Below, piece by piece: positions 11,401 to 24,289 of a DNA stretch of 64,000 nucleotides. The notes under the pieces are model-generated. The model did not search any database, was not told the DNA's origin, and worked only from the letters and a program-made list of their open reading frames with translations. A program made the translations under genes and the position numbers. The first letter of the stretch is position 1. Every line of letters starts with the position of its first letter. Source of the stretch: Oxyruncus cristatus (Eukaryota; Chordata; Aves; Passeriformes; Cotingidae); contig VXAY01002117.1 in assembly GCA_013399855.1 (NCBI GenBank), forward strand, positions 62,001-126,000. Direction: 5' to 3'.

Positions 11401-14277
11401 AGTGTAACGAAGCAGAAAAAAAAATATCCAGTATGTTATTTTCTGGTCAGAAACCAACCCTCCATTTCTCCTCTAGCACATCAGAACAATTAAGCATTCT
11501 ACAACCAGCGACAGCCAAAACATCTTATTTTCAATGCAACTGCAATCAGCACTATCTTCCAACTGGCACATCCTCCAGGTAATCTGTCTTCAGCCTCCCA
11601 ACAGCAGGACAGAAGTTTCTGAAGGAAGCAGTACTTCATATTTTGCACACTTAAGCAAAATCAGTTGTGCCCTCACTCTGTCAAATAGTTTTTATTCAGC
11701 AATTTATAAAGCAATTTAACTGCTCCAAAACAGATATTTTCTTAATAGAAAAGCCACTGTATATATTTTTGTATATACATTTCAAGAGACAATCATAGTC
11801 TAAGAAAGAGAAGTATGCAAATGATGCCTTTTTAAAAGTTAAAATTGTTTGCTTATCTAAATAAGCAGAGGCAGAGAAAATATGTCTGAATGCATAGGCT
11901 TTTAACTGATGAGGGCTTATTTTAGGAAACAAAGGGTGTCTACTGAGCACAGTCAACGTGTGGTGGATAGTGCATCAAGGCTGTGGATACTGAGTTCACA
12001 CTGCAATTAACAGCACCTTCGTCTCACAGGTAGGGCAGGGAGATCAGTACCAAAAGCAACACAACCCAGCTATAGCAGATTTGCACTTAACACACACAAT
12101 TGTATTAGGTATTGAGGTATTGAGAGTCCACAGGGTGCATTAAAAAGCTCAATCCTGCAGAACAGGTTTCCAACTTTTCCTCATACTGATATCCACCTGA
12201 TACTGGGTTTTACTGTGCATTATCAGATATCAAAGGCTACAATAAATAAGAATTAAAATCACCAAAAAGCCCCAACTAGAGACCACATGTACAGGTGTCC
12301 CCTCCAGGTTACACTGGGACACAGAGACAAGGGAGCTTCAGGGATCTCGGTCTGCTGACATCCTTGCCGTGCTTGTGAAAAAACATCACACCATGAATGT
12401 GAAAAGTAGAGCTGTTTGCCAACACTACACCATGTTATAACGACAGTGTTAAGTCTGCCTTTATAACAACAGAAGTGGATCTGAAGTTCAAAGAAGAGAG
12501 CACCTCCTGTGAATCCTTTTGGGAAACTAGCCCAGCAGAGGGATGTACACCCTGCATCACCCACTGGAGCAGGTCCTACTGCACTGCACCCTGCTCAGAA
12601 GGAAACCACTACACCCAGGGTCCAGTATGCAGCAGTATGTTATATGGTCTGATTCCACTTCACTCCATCGCAGTTGGCCTGATGTGTGGACATAAAGAGG
12701 ACTGAGAACTCCCAGCCAGCTATCAACTACGCAATTTCACACTCTTCTCTCCTCCCTGGAACTCCTACAAGAGCTGAACGCAACCACAAAACGTGTTTGT
12801 ACAGCACAGAGATTAGACATACTCCTTCTCATATAAAACTCCAGAGCTTATTTCTCTCCATTTAGAATGGGGAAATAGTCTCTTTTCTTGTGCATTCAGA
12901 TTCTAAGAATGGGATCATAATGAACAAAAATGAAGAATGAAATCAATTTACAAATGTAAATATAATTCTAGCCTCTTTTGAAGTTTTAATAGAAAGGAGG
13001 AGCAAAATTACCCAGGGGATCTTGGTCACAGTCTGTCACGAGTGTAAATGAGATCTCATTCCCATGTGATATTTCACATCACAAAGGAAAGCACAGAGCT
13101 CTCACAGCCCTGAGACAGAAAGGTTCCACGAAACAGTAATTTGTATGTCAAAGCAGCCTTTTTGTGGGAATGACATACAAATAACAAAATAACACCCAAA
13201 GTTTTTAAGCAAACTCATCACGCTGGAACTTACTGTTTCCCTGATGATTTAAAATATTTTTGCCGGGGCTTCAGCTGAAATGCTTGTGTCAGTCTTTTAG
13301 TTACAAAGGAATCTAGCTAAAATAAAGTAAAAATACAGTGTCATTTTCTATTTATTCTGCTAGTAAGTCTGGATGGTGTAAATCTGGAATGCCTTCAGTG
13401 AATTCAGATACATCCCATGTCAAAGGAAATCAGTTTGCCTCAGTTTATTGGCATAGCATCTTCTATATGGATCATTTATTCTGAATTCACGTCAGCATTT
13501 ACTTTCCCCAGGAACAAACACGCATTTACTGCTGCCACTGAGCCTCAGCAGCTGACTTATGACTTGGTATCTCTGCTCCAAGTGCCTTTGAGATACCAAG
13601 AGTAAAGTTTATTCCAGTAATATCCACTCACCCACAAGACAGAGCCTGCATATTTTATGGTACACTAAAAAAAGTAACATCACATTTATTTAATGACAGA
13701 AAGTTGCATGGAAAACATTACATGCATGCAACATGGCCAAGCTACCATCTCTGGTCCAACCTTTGCTTTCCAAACCATCAGCCTTCTGTTTGTTTTAGCT
13801 TTGCAAACTCACAGTACATTGATGTTGTTCATTTTCTAAGATATTTGCTGCTTAAGTAGGAGAGGGTTGTAACTATTGTTTGCCACTTCCCATCTTTCTT
13901 GTTCCCAAGGCTTTCACAGATGGACCTGATGGCATAGGCTCTGCTCATATCACCCATAACTTTATCTTCAGTATGAGTAACTGAAGTTTTCACATGTAAG
14001 CAAACATCTTAACATCCATACCTGCAGATTTCAAACACTCACACTGTCAGACCACCTCATATTCACCTTGATCACAAATGCGCTAAAAATTAGAATTTTC
14101 TCAGTCACCTTGGTACATAAGCACCTTTCTTCTAATGAATTATTGAAGTCAATGAACTTCAGAAGCCAGAGAAGCCACTCCTGGTGTATGTTCAGGACTA
14201 CAACACATTGTAAAAGCTGATTGTTAAAAGCAGAATTACCAAATTACAAAATAAGACTGAAATGATTACATCTTTTC
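8409..14277. other. Non-coding stretch, nothing firm
   Basis: About 5.9 kb without a recognised repeat or supported gene. A weak match to an ancient amniote repeat (AGACTGTAAGCTCTGATACAG) lies near 8665-8760. A plus-strand open frame of 138 codons at 10606-11022 has no splice context or motif. The minus segment 10192-10227 is flanked by good splice sites but has a stop in every frame. Confidence 0.4.
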
Positions 14278-14513
14278 ATGGAATGACAGAATGGGTAAAG
14301 TTAGAAGGGACCACAGTGGGTCATCTGGTCCAACCTCTCTGCTCAAGCAGGGTCATCCCAGAGCACATGGCACAGGGTTGCATCTAGACAGTTTTTTAGT
14401 ATCTCCAGTGAGAGAGACTCCACAACCTTGCTGGGAAATCTGTTCTAGTGCTTGGTCACTGCACAGTAAAGCAGTTCTTCCTCATATTCAGGTGGAACTT
14501 TCTGTGGCCATAT
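14278..14513 (-). mobile_element. CR1 LINE, truncated 3' end
   Basis: Read on plus this is the reverse complement of a CR1 tail: GAATGACAGAATGGGTAAAG, AGAAGGGACCACAGTGGGTC, CCAACCTCTCTGCTCAAGCA, TCCCAGAGCACATGGCACAG, then CTTCCTCATATTCAGGTGGA. The order and orientation put the element on the minus strand, 5'-truncated. Its closest relatives in the window are at 15811 and 24290, which share the text AGAGCA(C/T)A and GACCACAGTGGGTCATC. Confidence 0.88.
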
Positions 14514-15810
14514 TGTTGGTTTTATCTGGGTTTTTTTTGGGTGGGGGTGTTAAACTTTAATCCATGAATAGGCACCTTTTCTACATTTGTTTTAACACAG
14601 ACAGTTAATAATTTATGGCCTTTCTCTTAAGAGTCCATCTGCTGTATTTTCCATTTCAATTAACAGCAGATTACTTCCCAGAACTCTTTCTGTGGTCAGT
14701 ACTGCAAACTGAAAACGGCCAAAAATGTACTGCATAAGAGTCCTTGAGGTCTCCCCCAGAAAAAATCCTAACCGAGCGAAAGACAAAGCCTTTTAGGGAG
14801 TCTGGTACCAGATTTCTTTAAAGACAAAATCCAACAAAACCAGCACACTCAGCAGCAGCCCTCCCAAGCCACCCCAGCGGCCAGCTGGCACCAGTTCCAG
14901 CGGTTCCCCACGCCAGCCATAAGGCCTGCAGCAGGAATGCAGCTCAGAAGAGTCCCACTCCCACGCAGGTGGTGAAACACCCTCACCACACTCCTGCCTT
15001 ACAGACCAGCGTTTTGAAACATGTTGCCCTTGCCCAGGTTTTTCAGCACTGCAGAAAAACAGCCCTTGCTATCACGCTGTTTGACCACTTCCCTCTCTTA
15101 AACCACTTCTGAAGAGCTGGGCTCTGACTTCACAGGCAGCTCAAAGAGGATGCAGAGCCTGGTAGGCCAAGTTCAGCCCAATATGAGCACATACCACGAT
15201 AGAAAATGTCTGGGGTTTGCCATCAGAACAGCAAACCTGAGATTTTTCTTTTTTAATTCACAGAAAAGGAATCTTTAGTACTAGGCTAAGCAGCTCTCCA
15301 AACTGAAGAAGATATTATTTATGTAAAATAGCAAACAGCAGTTTAAAAGTGTGCTTTTTGGTTTAATTAATGACTGAATTCACATTGCTTCATTCTTTTA
15401 ATATGATGCAACAATGGTAATGACTAACCTTTTTGCAGCTTAACAGACCTTGCAACTACAAGATGATCCTTCTTCCCTTTAAGAAGTCCCTCGTTACAGC
15501 TTAAGAACCCAGGTTTTGCTCTTTGGCAATTCTCATTGCAATGCTTTGGAAGCATCATTCATCTACGGGCTGATTTTCAGAGGACCTGACTGTACACAAT
15601 TCCAATTAAAACATCCCGCACTCAACATCTCAAATTCCAAAACCAGGAAAGCAATTAAAAATTTCCGACCTCTCCCAATCTACAGGGTAACGTGTAAAAT
15701 AATCAGGGTTGGATATAGTGTAACTTAAGGGAATCAGGTGTTAATATGCCAACACCTGAACCTCATCCTAGTAGCAAAGACAAAGAAAACCCATCATTCT
15801 TTGCCAAGAG
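14514..15810. other. Non-coding stretch, nothing recognised
   Basis: No supported feature. A locally GC-richer patch around 14850-15000 contains several CCAGC-rich runs but no CpG clustering and no exon signal. Confidence 0.4.
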
Positions 15811-16175
15811 ACCACAGAACCACAAAATGAGTCAGGTCGGAAGAGACCACAGTGGGTCATCAGGTCCAAACTCCCTGCTCAAGCAGTGATCCCAGAGCAC
15901 ACTGCATACATTAGGTCCACATGGTTCTGGAATATCTCCTGTGAGGGAGATTCCACACCTTCTCTGGGCAATCTGTTCCAGTGTGCGGCCACTGCATGAT
16001 GAAGAAGTTCTTCCTCATGTTCAAGTGGAACTACCTGTGCATCAGTTTCTGCCCACTGCCTCTTGTCCTCGGCACCACTGAGAAGAGCCTGGAACCACCC
16101 TCTTGGCACTCCCCCTTTAGATATTTACACACATTAATGAGGTCCCCTCTCAGTCATCTCTTCACTGCAATCCTC
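15811..16175 (-). mobile_element. CR1 LINE, truncated 3' end
   Basis: Reverse-complement CR1, longer than its neighbour. It shows AAAATGAGTCAGGTCGGAAG, ACCACAGTGGGTCATCAGG, TTCCTCATGTTCAAGTGGAA and TCTGCCCACTGCCTCTTGTC, then ATTAATGAGGTCCCCTCTCA. It therefore reaches further into the CR1 3' region than the 14.3-kb copy. No ORF2 protein remains. Confidence 0.9.
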
Positions 16176-16257
16176 ATCGTACTCATGGCAGTGAATTGCA
16201 TGAATTTACACACATGACCATCTGTTGCCAGATCATGCAACAGCAGAGTGACTTTCA

Positions 16258-16440
16258 GACCACCAAATCATGGAATCATAGAATGGTTTGGGTTGGAAGG
16301 GATATTAAAGATCACTTAGTTCCAAACCCCCAGCTGTGGGCAGGAATGCCAATCACTAGATCCGATTGCCCAGAGACCTATCCAAACTGGCCTCCAGGGG
16401 CAGGGTATCCACATCCAAACATCCTTGTTTGGAACTTCCT
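16258..16440 (-). mobile_element. CR1 LINE, truncated 3' end (different subfamily)
   Basis: Begins with the classic inverted CR1 tail, ATCATAGAATGGTTTGGG, then TTGGAAGGGATATTAAAGAT and CCAACTGGCCTCCAGGG-like text. The tail differs from the 14.3 and 15.8 kb copies, which have the 'GACCACAGTGGGTCATC' form, so it is a separate insertion from another CR1 subfamily. The left-hand (5') limit is blurred by decay and may extend to about 16500. Confidence 0.88.
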
Positions 16441-19400
16441 TGGTTTCACAGGCTTACCCTCTTCACTACAAAATGAAATACACCACATTACAGAGTTTCC
16501 CTCATCCCAAAACACCCTGTGAACTCTGAACCCTCTCCCAGGACAGCCAGACATTTCAGGTCTGAGCACTACATGGAGTGGAAGGCAGCACACTGCTGCA
16601 GCCTGCTCCACAGCTGTCTCTCACGCCATAATCTTGGCTAAGGACATAGAACCAAACTCTGACTCACATCAAAGTGCTGAAAAACTGCCAATACATGTAG
16701 AGCTGACAGGACTTTAGTATGAAATATCCCTTCCCTAGAAACTAAGCTGCAGAGCACCCAGACTGCACATATTTCAGACATGTGAAGGGCTTGTGTCCTT
16801 CATGACAGGAAAAACATCTGCGGCTACAGGCCATGCTGTGATGCAGACACAATAGCGCACAATTAGAACCATCTTGTATCAAAACAGCCCAACAAATTAA
16901 ATTTTAAAACTAACAAAAAAGGAGAACTTAATATAAATATTTAAAAGATCATAAGGAAAGATATTGATTTTACACTAGTATCACAAAAGTGCAGCTCCAC
17001 CAGTGTTGAAGACTTCCTGTCTTCAGTGTGTGCCAGAAAAATGATGACATTTGCCATAGTCTCCTTTCACACAAAGATAAACACTAAAGAATCACAGTTC
17101 TGACGTAAAGATGGTTGCCTGCTCTGCTCAAGGCTTCTCCAATACATCACTGTTTGGATATTTATTTTAGTTTCTTAGGATAAAATAATAATTACTACAT
17201 TAAAAAAATTACATTATCGTAATCAACTCTATGCCAACCCTGTTCTCTTGCCTTCTGCAAAAAACTTCTAATCCACCAGCAATTTGGTAGATAATCAGCA
17301 TATGTAGACTAACAAGGCCCAAGAGCACAAATATTTAAGACAGGTATATGGTTTTAGCAACAGATAACAAAGCGAAAACCATTTTTATTGAGTGACAAGG
17401 ACGCAATGATAATGGGTCAAACTCTGTATTTGCGGATTCCAGCGAGTATAATCCCTAAGAGAATGCGCCTCTAAATTAGTAACATATAAATGCTGCAAGC
17501 ACACAATTTCCAACAGATTCTTAACCAAAAGGCCAAACCTGAGGGAAACTTCATCAGAGATACGTAAACCCTGATCTTGTATTACCTAGGCACAAAAAAG
17601 ATATTCTCTGTAATTCTACCCTTTTGCCCTCACCTCATGAGCTTCCATTCCCACTTGAGTGACTAAACAGATATAATCAGACTGGTTCTGACTGCCAGAC
17701 CTCCTTCCGGGCCCTGGGATCTTCCACAATTTTCCTCCCCACGAGGGCTCCTTCCAACCACCATGTTCTGCTCTCTTCACTACTACAAGCGTCCAAGCAC
17801 TATTCTTACACAGCAATTGCTTTAGTTCACCTGTATTTCCCTCATACTGCAGACTTTTCCCAGGCACCTCTTTTCCTACCTGTGCTAGAACTCCGCACCT
17901 GATAGCAGACCTGATCTTTTTACTCCTTTTTCCTGTTCTTTCCTGCCACTTCAGACCTGGCTGCCTCTCGCCTGGCCAGATGACTTATGTAGTCCTTTCT
18001 GGCTTCCACTGCGTTTGTATACAATGTAATTTGGTTACTGTGGAGGAAGAAACTCTCAAGGATTTTAATGAGAAGTAGGTTTCTCTCTTTCACCCTAATA
18101 ACAAAGTGGGTGCGCTAGACGGGAAACCTCAGTAGCCGTGGGAACAGATGGCAAAGCTTATCTCCACCTGAGCGCTGTGCAAGCAGTGTATCTCCAGACC
18201 ACCCTTCATTCCAACATATCCAGCACACGGAGCACAAGCTCCAATTCTAACACCAATGCATAACTTCATGCCAGCACCTTAACAAACCAGCCAACTCAAA
18301 ATTTCTAGCCAGAACTAAATTATTACTGGAAAACAGAAACACAGAAAAGGCAACATTTCATTCAGACCAAGTCCAAAAGACCACTAAATCAAATTCTACA
18401 CAGGCTAATGTTACTGCACAAGACAGTTATTGCCTCCATCAACACATAAAGGAGAAGTCCCATAGTGATGACATTTTGGGACTTGTAGTTTTTTTCACTA
18501 CTAGCATAAACCACAGCTCTGAATACATTCCCACTGAGAAGTACCACCACACCCAAGCTGCATGTGCAGTGCTTTTATTGCATTTAATTTTACAAAGAGA
18601 ACCATACACGGCACTGTAATTTAAATACTAAAAGTGGATACCTTAAGTGTAGTACAGAAGGAGAAGCCATAAACTGGATGTGCATGGGACAATACATACT
18701 GAAAGCTGGTTTTATATATTACTAAGTAATTTAGTTTGAAACGACCATTTGAGTACATGCTTGAGCTTAGACTCACCCAGAGTCCAAACACTCTTTCCTG
18801 GCAGTTGTCCCTAACCCAATCAGACAGCCTCAAGCCCTGATCTGCCACCATGCACTTAGTTTTAGCAGTGAGGAAAGCCAGGTGCCACAGACAGCACTCA
18901 AGCAGACACTTCAGTGCTGAACCTCCAGGGCAAGTACTGCACAGGGTTTGAACAAAATCAGCCAGGATCCTGAAGAGCTACCACCACTCAGAAACGTCTC
19001 ACAGCACAAATAATATCTTTTGGTGCTGTTCCAGGTAAGAGTCAGTCAAACAGCACAAATTCTTGCTCAGATTTTATATAAAGCTGGGACAACAAACACC
19101 AGTCCACCTCCCCTGAACACAAGGTGTTTATTTTGAAATGCTGCCAGGCAGGTTGGCCTTACCAGCACAGAAAGATAACTCCATGAGGCTGCGCTGTCAA
19201 TACACCAGTGGTAGCTGCTCCTTCAATGCCAGCTCAAAACACACCCACAACTTTCGAGGATAGTCACCTCCAAAGAAATCATACTCACCATTCACTTGGC
19301 TGTGCACAGCATGAACAGTAACATTGCTCAGCGCCACTCAGGACATTAAACAACACCAGCCCTCTCAGAAGCACAGTTCATGGAAACACCAGGCTTAAGT

Positions 19401-22400
19401 TACCACTTAAAAAAAAAAAAGAAATAGAACAGACCTTCCAAGAACATCAAATAAAACTGTACCAGTTCATACAGGCCAAAATCTGTCCCCGGCCCTGAGC
19501 AGCAGCACACTGGTATTCACAAACAGGTGAGGCTTCTCTGCCATTCGAACTCTTACCTTTCCAACACTTGGGAGATAGATTGGTCAGTAATTTAAACACT
19601 GGACACAGTACACAGCCATAGGCACTCTTTTTCAGTCAGCAAACCACTAGAGAGAGTACTGAAAGGTCTATTATGAATGCCAATCGCTATCCTTTTCTTG
19701 AATGACCACATGAAAACCAGTGACTGTTCCACAATGGATTGAAAGGGTCTTTTGTCTGAAGGAAAGGACAAGGAGTCACAAAGTATTGCGGATTCATTTG
19801 TAATTCTTGCGTTTTGAAGAAACTGCATAACTTCAGTTAAAAGCGGACCAAGAAAAGAACAAGCTTCGAAAATGTTATGCCACAATCCTTTCCTACTATG
19901 TACATGCAGAGCATATTTTTAGATTAGTCTCTTTTGTATTACAAAAAGATGGGCAGACATTCTGTATTACTGTTGTTTTACAAGCGAAGTTTAAAACACA
20001 TGCAGAGTTTTGACTTTATTCCCAAACCCTAATTAGGGTCTGCAGCACTATTTGCCTTGTGTAAACAGAAAATCATCAGGAGCTTTTTTTGGTACAACAT
20101 CTACTAGAAGTATAATTGTACTGGGATAATAAGTGAAAGCACTGTCAGTGTTGCTTAATAATCACTTTAGTAATTGAGCAAATTTGGCATCACTCATAAA
20201 GTATAAGATGGCCTATTGAAGAAAAAGACTTTTTTTTTTATATTGAGAAAAAAGCATTAGACTCTAATTTTGAAGTCTGTTTCTGATGTCCCTCACAAAA
20301 AAAGATCAATTACTGCTCAAAACTTCCCAGAAGTAAGAAATGTTTTACTTCTCCACCCACCCCAATCACACTTTAGTTCCCAGATTTTACATGCAAAGAT
20401 GCACACATACTCAAAATGGGATTTACACACATGATTTCATTACAGCATTTCTAAACAAGCTTCACATGGACAAACTTTCAGCAGGAATGACAGTAGAAGC
20501 TAATAAACTAAACCAGATTTCTTCTACCCCATACCCAGAACTAGGGAATTACTGTACTTCCATTAAGAAACAAGAGTCACAGCTGTCAGACTTGCCCTCT
20601 TCACCCGTATGTTCCACCCATGTACTGTGAAACTAAACAATCAAAAAATGTCAGTTTTCACTCCCCAGCTTCTTGCCACATTTTGAATTTTATATTCCTT
20701 GCGCTCCCACTAATGGCACCCGAAACCAAAAATCTGCACACCCTGTTGGTCAAGGTGCCAGTTGGATTTAGCTCTTCTGACCACCCTATCAAATTACATC
20801 AGGCAAGGAGCTGGTCCTTGGCACGTTACCAGACTGCAGTACCGGTGCCAAAATCTCTACTGCAGGAAGCACCCATGATGCCACTTCCAGATATACATCG
20901 GAAGTAGAAGTCCTGCCACGACAAATACACCCGCAAGGTAACTACACACCCCATCATCTCATGGTCTCCAAAACAAGAGCTTACAGTTCTCAGAGCTGTA
21001 AAAGAGAATCTTGTAAATGCTAAGTAGAGGCAAAATAATGCTTCGCCACCTTCTGGAAGCTCAAGGTGCTCAGAAACCCCCAAGGCATAGAGGTGTGAAG
21101 TACAAAGCCCCCTGCTGGTCTCAGTGAAGTTCAGGGCCAAAGTCTTTGATATGATAGTGATATGGAGCATTGCTTTCAAACAACTATTAACAGGGGAAGG
21201 TGCCCAGTCTAAAATAAAGGTACTTTGCTATGGAAGTTAACTATTTCACTACTGTTTGTTTTCAAGAAATCTGTGAGAAAGCTAGTAAAGCACCTGAGGA
21301 GGGAAGGTGGGAGGAAGAAAAGAGAAACTGAAGGATTGGAACAGCGTAGAAAAACATGGAGAAGACAGCAGCATCAGCCATAAGCATGGAGTTGTATTTC
21401 CCTGGAGTAACACAGACAATAAAATCCTTAATATTAGCTACAAGTCAACTACAATTAGCAGTTAACTGTAAATTATTTTTCTTCCCTAGATCTATGTGCA
21501 AAGTCTCACCGCCCTTGGGTCGTCTTCTCCGAGTCATTACACAGCTTTACTTTTATCCTCCAGTGCACAGTGCAAAGTGGAGTTTGACCTCTCCTATAGA
21601 TTTGTAAAGTGCCACACCAGACTGTTTCGAGAAAATGACTGAGGTGGGGTTTTTTGTATTCTGCATGACTAACATTGGTTATAACAGTGTCTACAGACCT
21701 CTAAGATTTGGCCTCTGAAAACGTGCCAGGAAACACAGTCTCTAGAATGACAAGAGAGGCCACATGTGTAGGTGAAAAGGAACACAAATATACCAGTTTG
21801 GGCGATTTAATACCAAATACAGGTTGCCTACAACTGCTAACAGGCATAGCTTTGTTACTTCCACAATTGATAGAGAAAAACTTGAAGAAAATATAAAATG
21901 CATTGTAGACTATTTGAGTATTTTTGTGATTTCTCTTAAAAATAGAGTTCCAGACATGTATTTCCTTGAAATTTGGGCAAGAGCAGGAAGGTGTCCTGAC
22001 ATAGCCTCATTTCCGTTTTTTTGAGCAAGAAGGACTAGATAAGTGATCTAAATTCAGAACCAAACCTCTCTCAACACAGAAAGATGCTTGTGTTCAATTT
22101 CTAGGCTCATTGCTACATGTCACACAAAACAATAATTCTCAAGCACAGGTTTCTTCTCAGGCATAAGGACTGTGGAAAACGACCTTTCACTTTAAGGATA
22201 ACCCTGAGAACATTTTGAAGGGTACTTAATTTAATTCATCTTAATCATAACACTTTCTTACACAGTAAATTTTCCAGAGTTGTGACCTTACCTCCTTGCA
22301 TAGTTATACAGCACCTGACAGAGTACAAGCCTTATCTTGATTAGTGTCTCATTACATTTAACAGATCCTGCTGTTCTCATAAAGGGCCAAACTCCTTCCA

Positions 22401-23289
22401 GTCCCGTAACACAATTAGTGGGAGAACACTCACAGCCTAGCAGCAGCGTTCAGCTCCAGCAGTTTGTGATGGCGCCTCATGAAATTCATCAACCTGTTCT
22501 GACCTGGAAATCATTCTACACTTGCACGGTTTGACTGCATTCACAGAAACAATTGTGGCAAGGGCACAGTGTCCTGCTCACGGCAGCTTGAGGACTCTAG
22601 CCAGTAGCACTCAACAGGTTACCATCCAGGGCTTCTTTCATGGCCAGTGAAAATACATTCCTAGTTAACCTGAGGTTTTGCACGCAGCAGTCTTTTCCAC
22701 CTTCTGTGTAGAAAGTTTTTGGTTTTCCTTCCTGAATCATCATGTTCTAGAAAATACTTCATGATTACATTAGGAACTCACAGAAGCTGAAGAAAGATGT
22801 TTTACACATACATTGGTAATTCAAATTTAAAAGTTAACAGAAAAGAATTGCCACAGAATATCATTAGTTGTCTTGAAGCACATTTTCAAGCTGAAATCAA
22901 CCAAATCAATCCAGTGGAATATGACCTGGAATGAAACAGATGGATTTTCTGTGGTGCCTCTTAGCTCTCCTAAGGAAAACAAATCTGGTAGTACAAGTGA
23001 TTCACATCTCAGAATGATGAAGCTGAGGGTGGGGAAGAAGGTTACACTATTAATTTACAGCTCAACAAAGGAGGCATTGCATTCTGATAGAGAATAAAAT
23101 ACTGCCAGCTGCCACTGCTTATCAACGAATTCCATACCTAATGATTAATATTTTATGCACAGTAAAAAAGACAACGGAGATGAAAAAACCCCTAAACAAA
23201 ACCAAACACAAAAGCAACAACAAACCCCCTATCACCTTGTCGGTCTTTTACCTCAGTGCAGACAAAAAAACCCAAAAAAACCCCCAGAA
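16441..23289. other. Non-coding stretch with weak ancient-repeat traces
   Basis: Nearly 6.9 kb with no confident gene. At about 22265-22370, TTATACAGCACCTGACAGAG followed by CTTATCTTGATTAGTG resembles the 3' text of an ancient amniote retroposon, though a 23-bp segment inside also has splice-like ends. Minus-strand donors occur at 17630 (ATGAG|GTGAGG), 19285 (GAATG|GTGAGTATG) and 19555 (GGAAAG|GTAAGAG), each without a convincing acceptor and frame. Confidence 0.35.
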
Positions 23290-23634
23290 CACTCAAATGG
23301 GTGGATTCGCGCAGAAAGAGCAGCCGGGGCACAGCAGTCCCGGTCCCCACCTCGCGGAGTGCCGGCTCTCGCAGCAGCGATCCCACAGCCCGTGCGAGAG
23401 CCCAGGGCGGCTTTTCAGGAACGACCGCGCCGCTGGCTCAGCGCGTCTGGCCGCGAAGGCGGCCGGGCACGGGCGGCTGCGCTCGGCGACACCCGGCTCC
23501 CCGGGCGCGCAGTTAATCATTTATGGCCAAGGCTGCTACGAACAGCCCCGGACAGCCCAGCCCGGCTCCGGCGAAGCGGCGGCCGAGGGCGGGCGGCTCC
23601 CGGGCGCTGGCGGAGCCGGTCCGGGCGCACGCCG

Positions 23635-23960
23635 NNNNNNNNNNNNNNNNNNNNNNNNNNNNNNNNNNNNNNNNNNNNNNNNNNNNNNNNNNNNNNNNNN
23701 NNNNNNNNNNNNNNNNNNNNNNNNNNNNNNNNNNNNNNNNNNNNNNNNNNNNNNNNNNNNNNNNNNNNNNNNNNNNNNNNNNNNNNNNNNNNNNNNNNNN
23801 NNNNNNNNNNNNNNNNNNNNNNNNNNNNNNNNNNNNNNNNNNNNNNNNNNNNNNNNNNNNNNNNNNNNNNNNNNNNNNNNNNNNNNNNNNNNNNNNNNNN
23901 NNNNNNNNNNNNNNNNNNNNNNNNNNNNNNNNNNNNNNNNNNNNNNNNNNNNNNNNNNNN
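23635..23960. other. Assembly gap (326 N)
   Basis: A continuous run of N inside the CpG island. Gaps in avian assemblies are typical of extreme-GC promoters that sequence poorly. Any reading frame crossing it is artificial. The true missing length is unknown. Confidence 0.99.
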
Positions 23961-24030
23961 GCGGGGCCGGGGGCGCGCGGGGCGGGAGCGCCGGGACCCG
24001 CCGGGAGCGGCCGCTGGGAGCGCGGGTGCC

Positions 24031-24090
24031 GGGATCCCCTCCGTCCTGCCGGGATCCCCTCCGTCCTGCCGGGATCCCCTCCGTCCTGCC
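24031..24090. repeat. Perfect 20-bp minisatellite, three copies
   Basis: The unit GGGATCCCCTCCGTCCTGCC occurs three times head to tail without a mismatch, 71 bp from the gap edge and inside the CpG island. The sequence on either side (GTGCC before, GGGCCGGGCC after) hints at further partial units. Three identical copies indicate a recently expanded or collapsed array. Confidence 0.97.
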
Positions 24091-24289
24091 GGGCCGGGCC
24101 GTGGGACGGAGCCGCCCCCCGCGCCCCGGGCACATCAGTTACGTGTGCCCGGCTTGCCACGCACGAATAAAGACCCGCGACGAGCAGTGACACCGCTCGG
24201 CTTCGTCTAAAGAACTGTCCACGAACTTCTCGCTAAGAAAAAGGAGACGGGCGACGTCAGTAATTGGCAGGGGAGGAATTTCAGCCTCG

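Larger units (their letters stand above)
23290..24240. promoter_or_regulatory. CpG island, probable promoter, interrupted by a gap
   Basis: GC content and CpG density jump sharply against the AT-rich surroundings from about 23300 to 24240. Known bases on both sides of the N run are dense in CGG, GCG and CCG words. A CREB-like half site, GACGTCA, lies just outside at 24253-24259. Unmethylated CpG islands of this size usually mark promoters in vertebrates, often bidirectional ones. No initiator codon, TATA box or first coding exon can be fixed. The ATG at 23523 opens a GC-rich frame that runs into the gap and cannot be trusted. Direction of transcription is unknown. Confidence 0.7.

Noticed and set aside
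23141..24210. Long open frames on both strands across the N run
   Set aside because: They exist only because N is translated as unknown residues; the GC-rich flanks also lack TA-rich stop codons.
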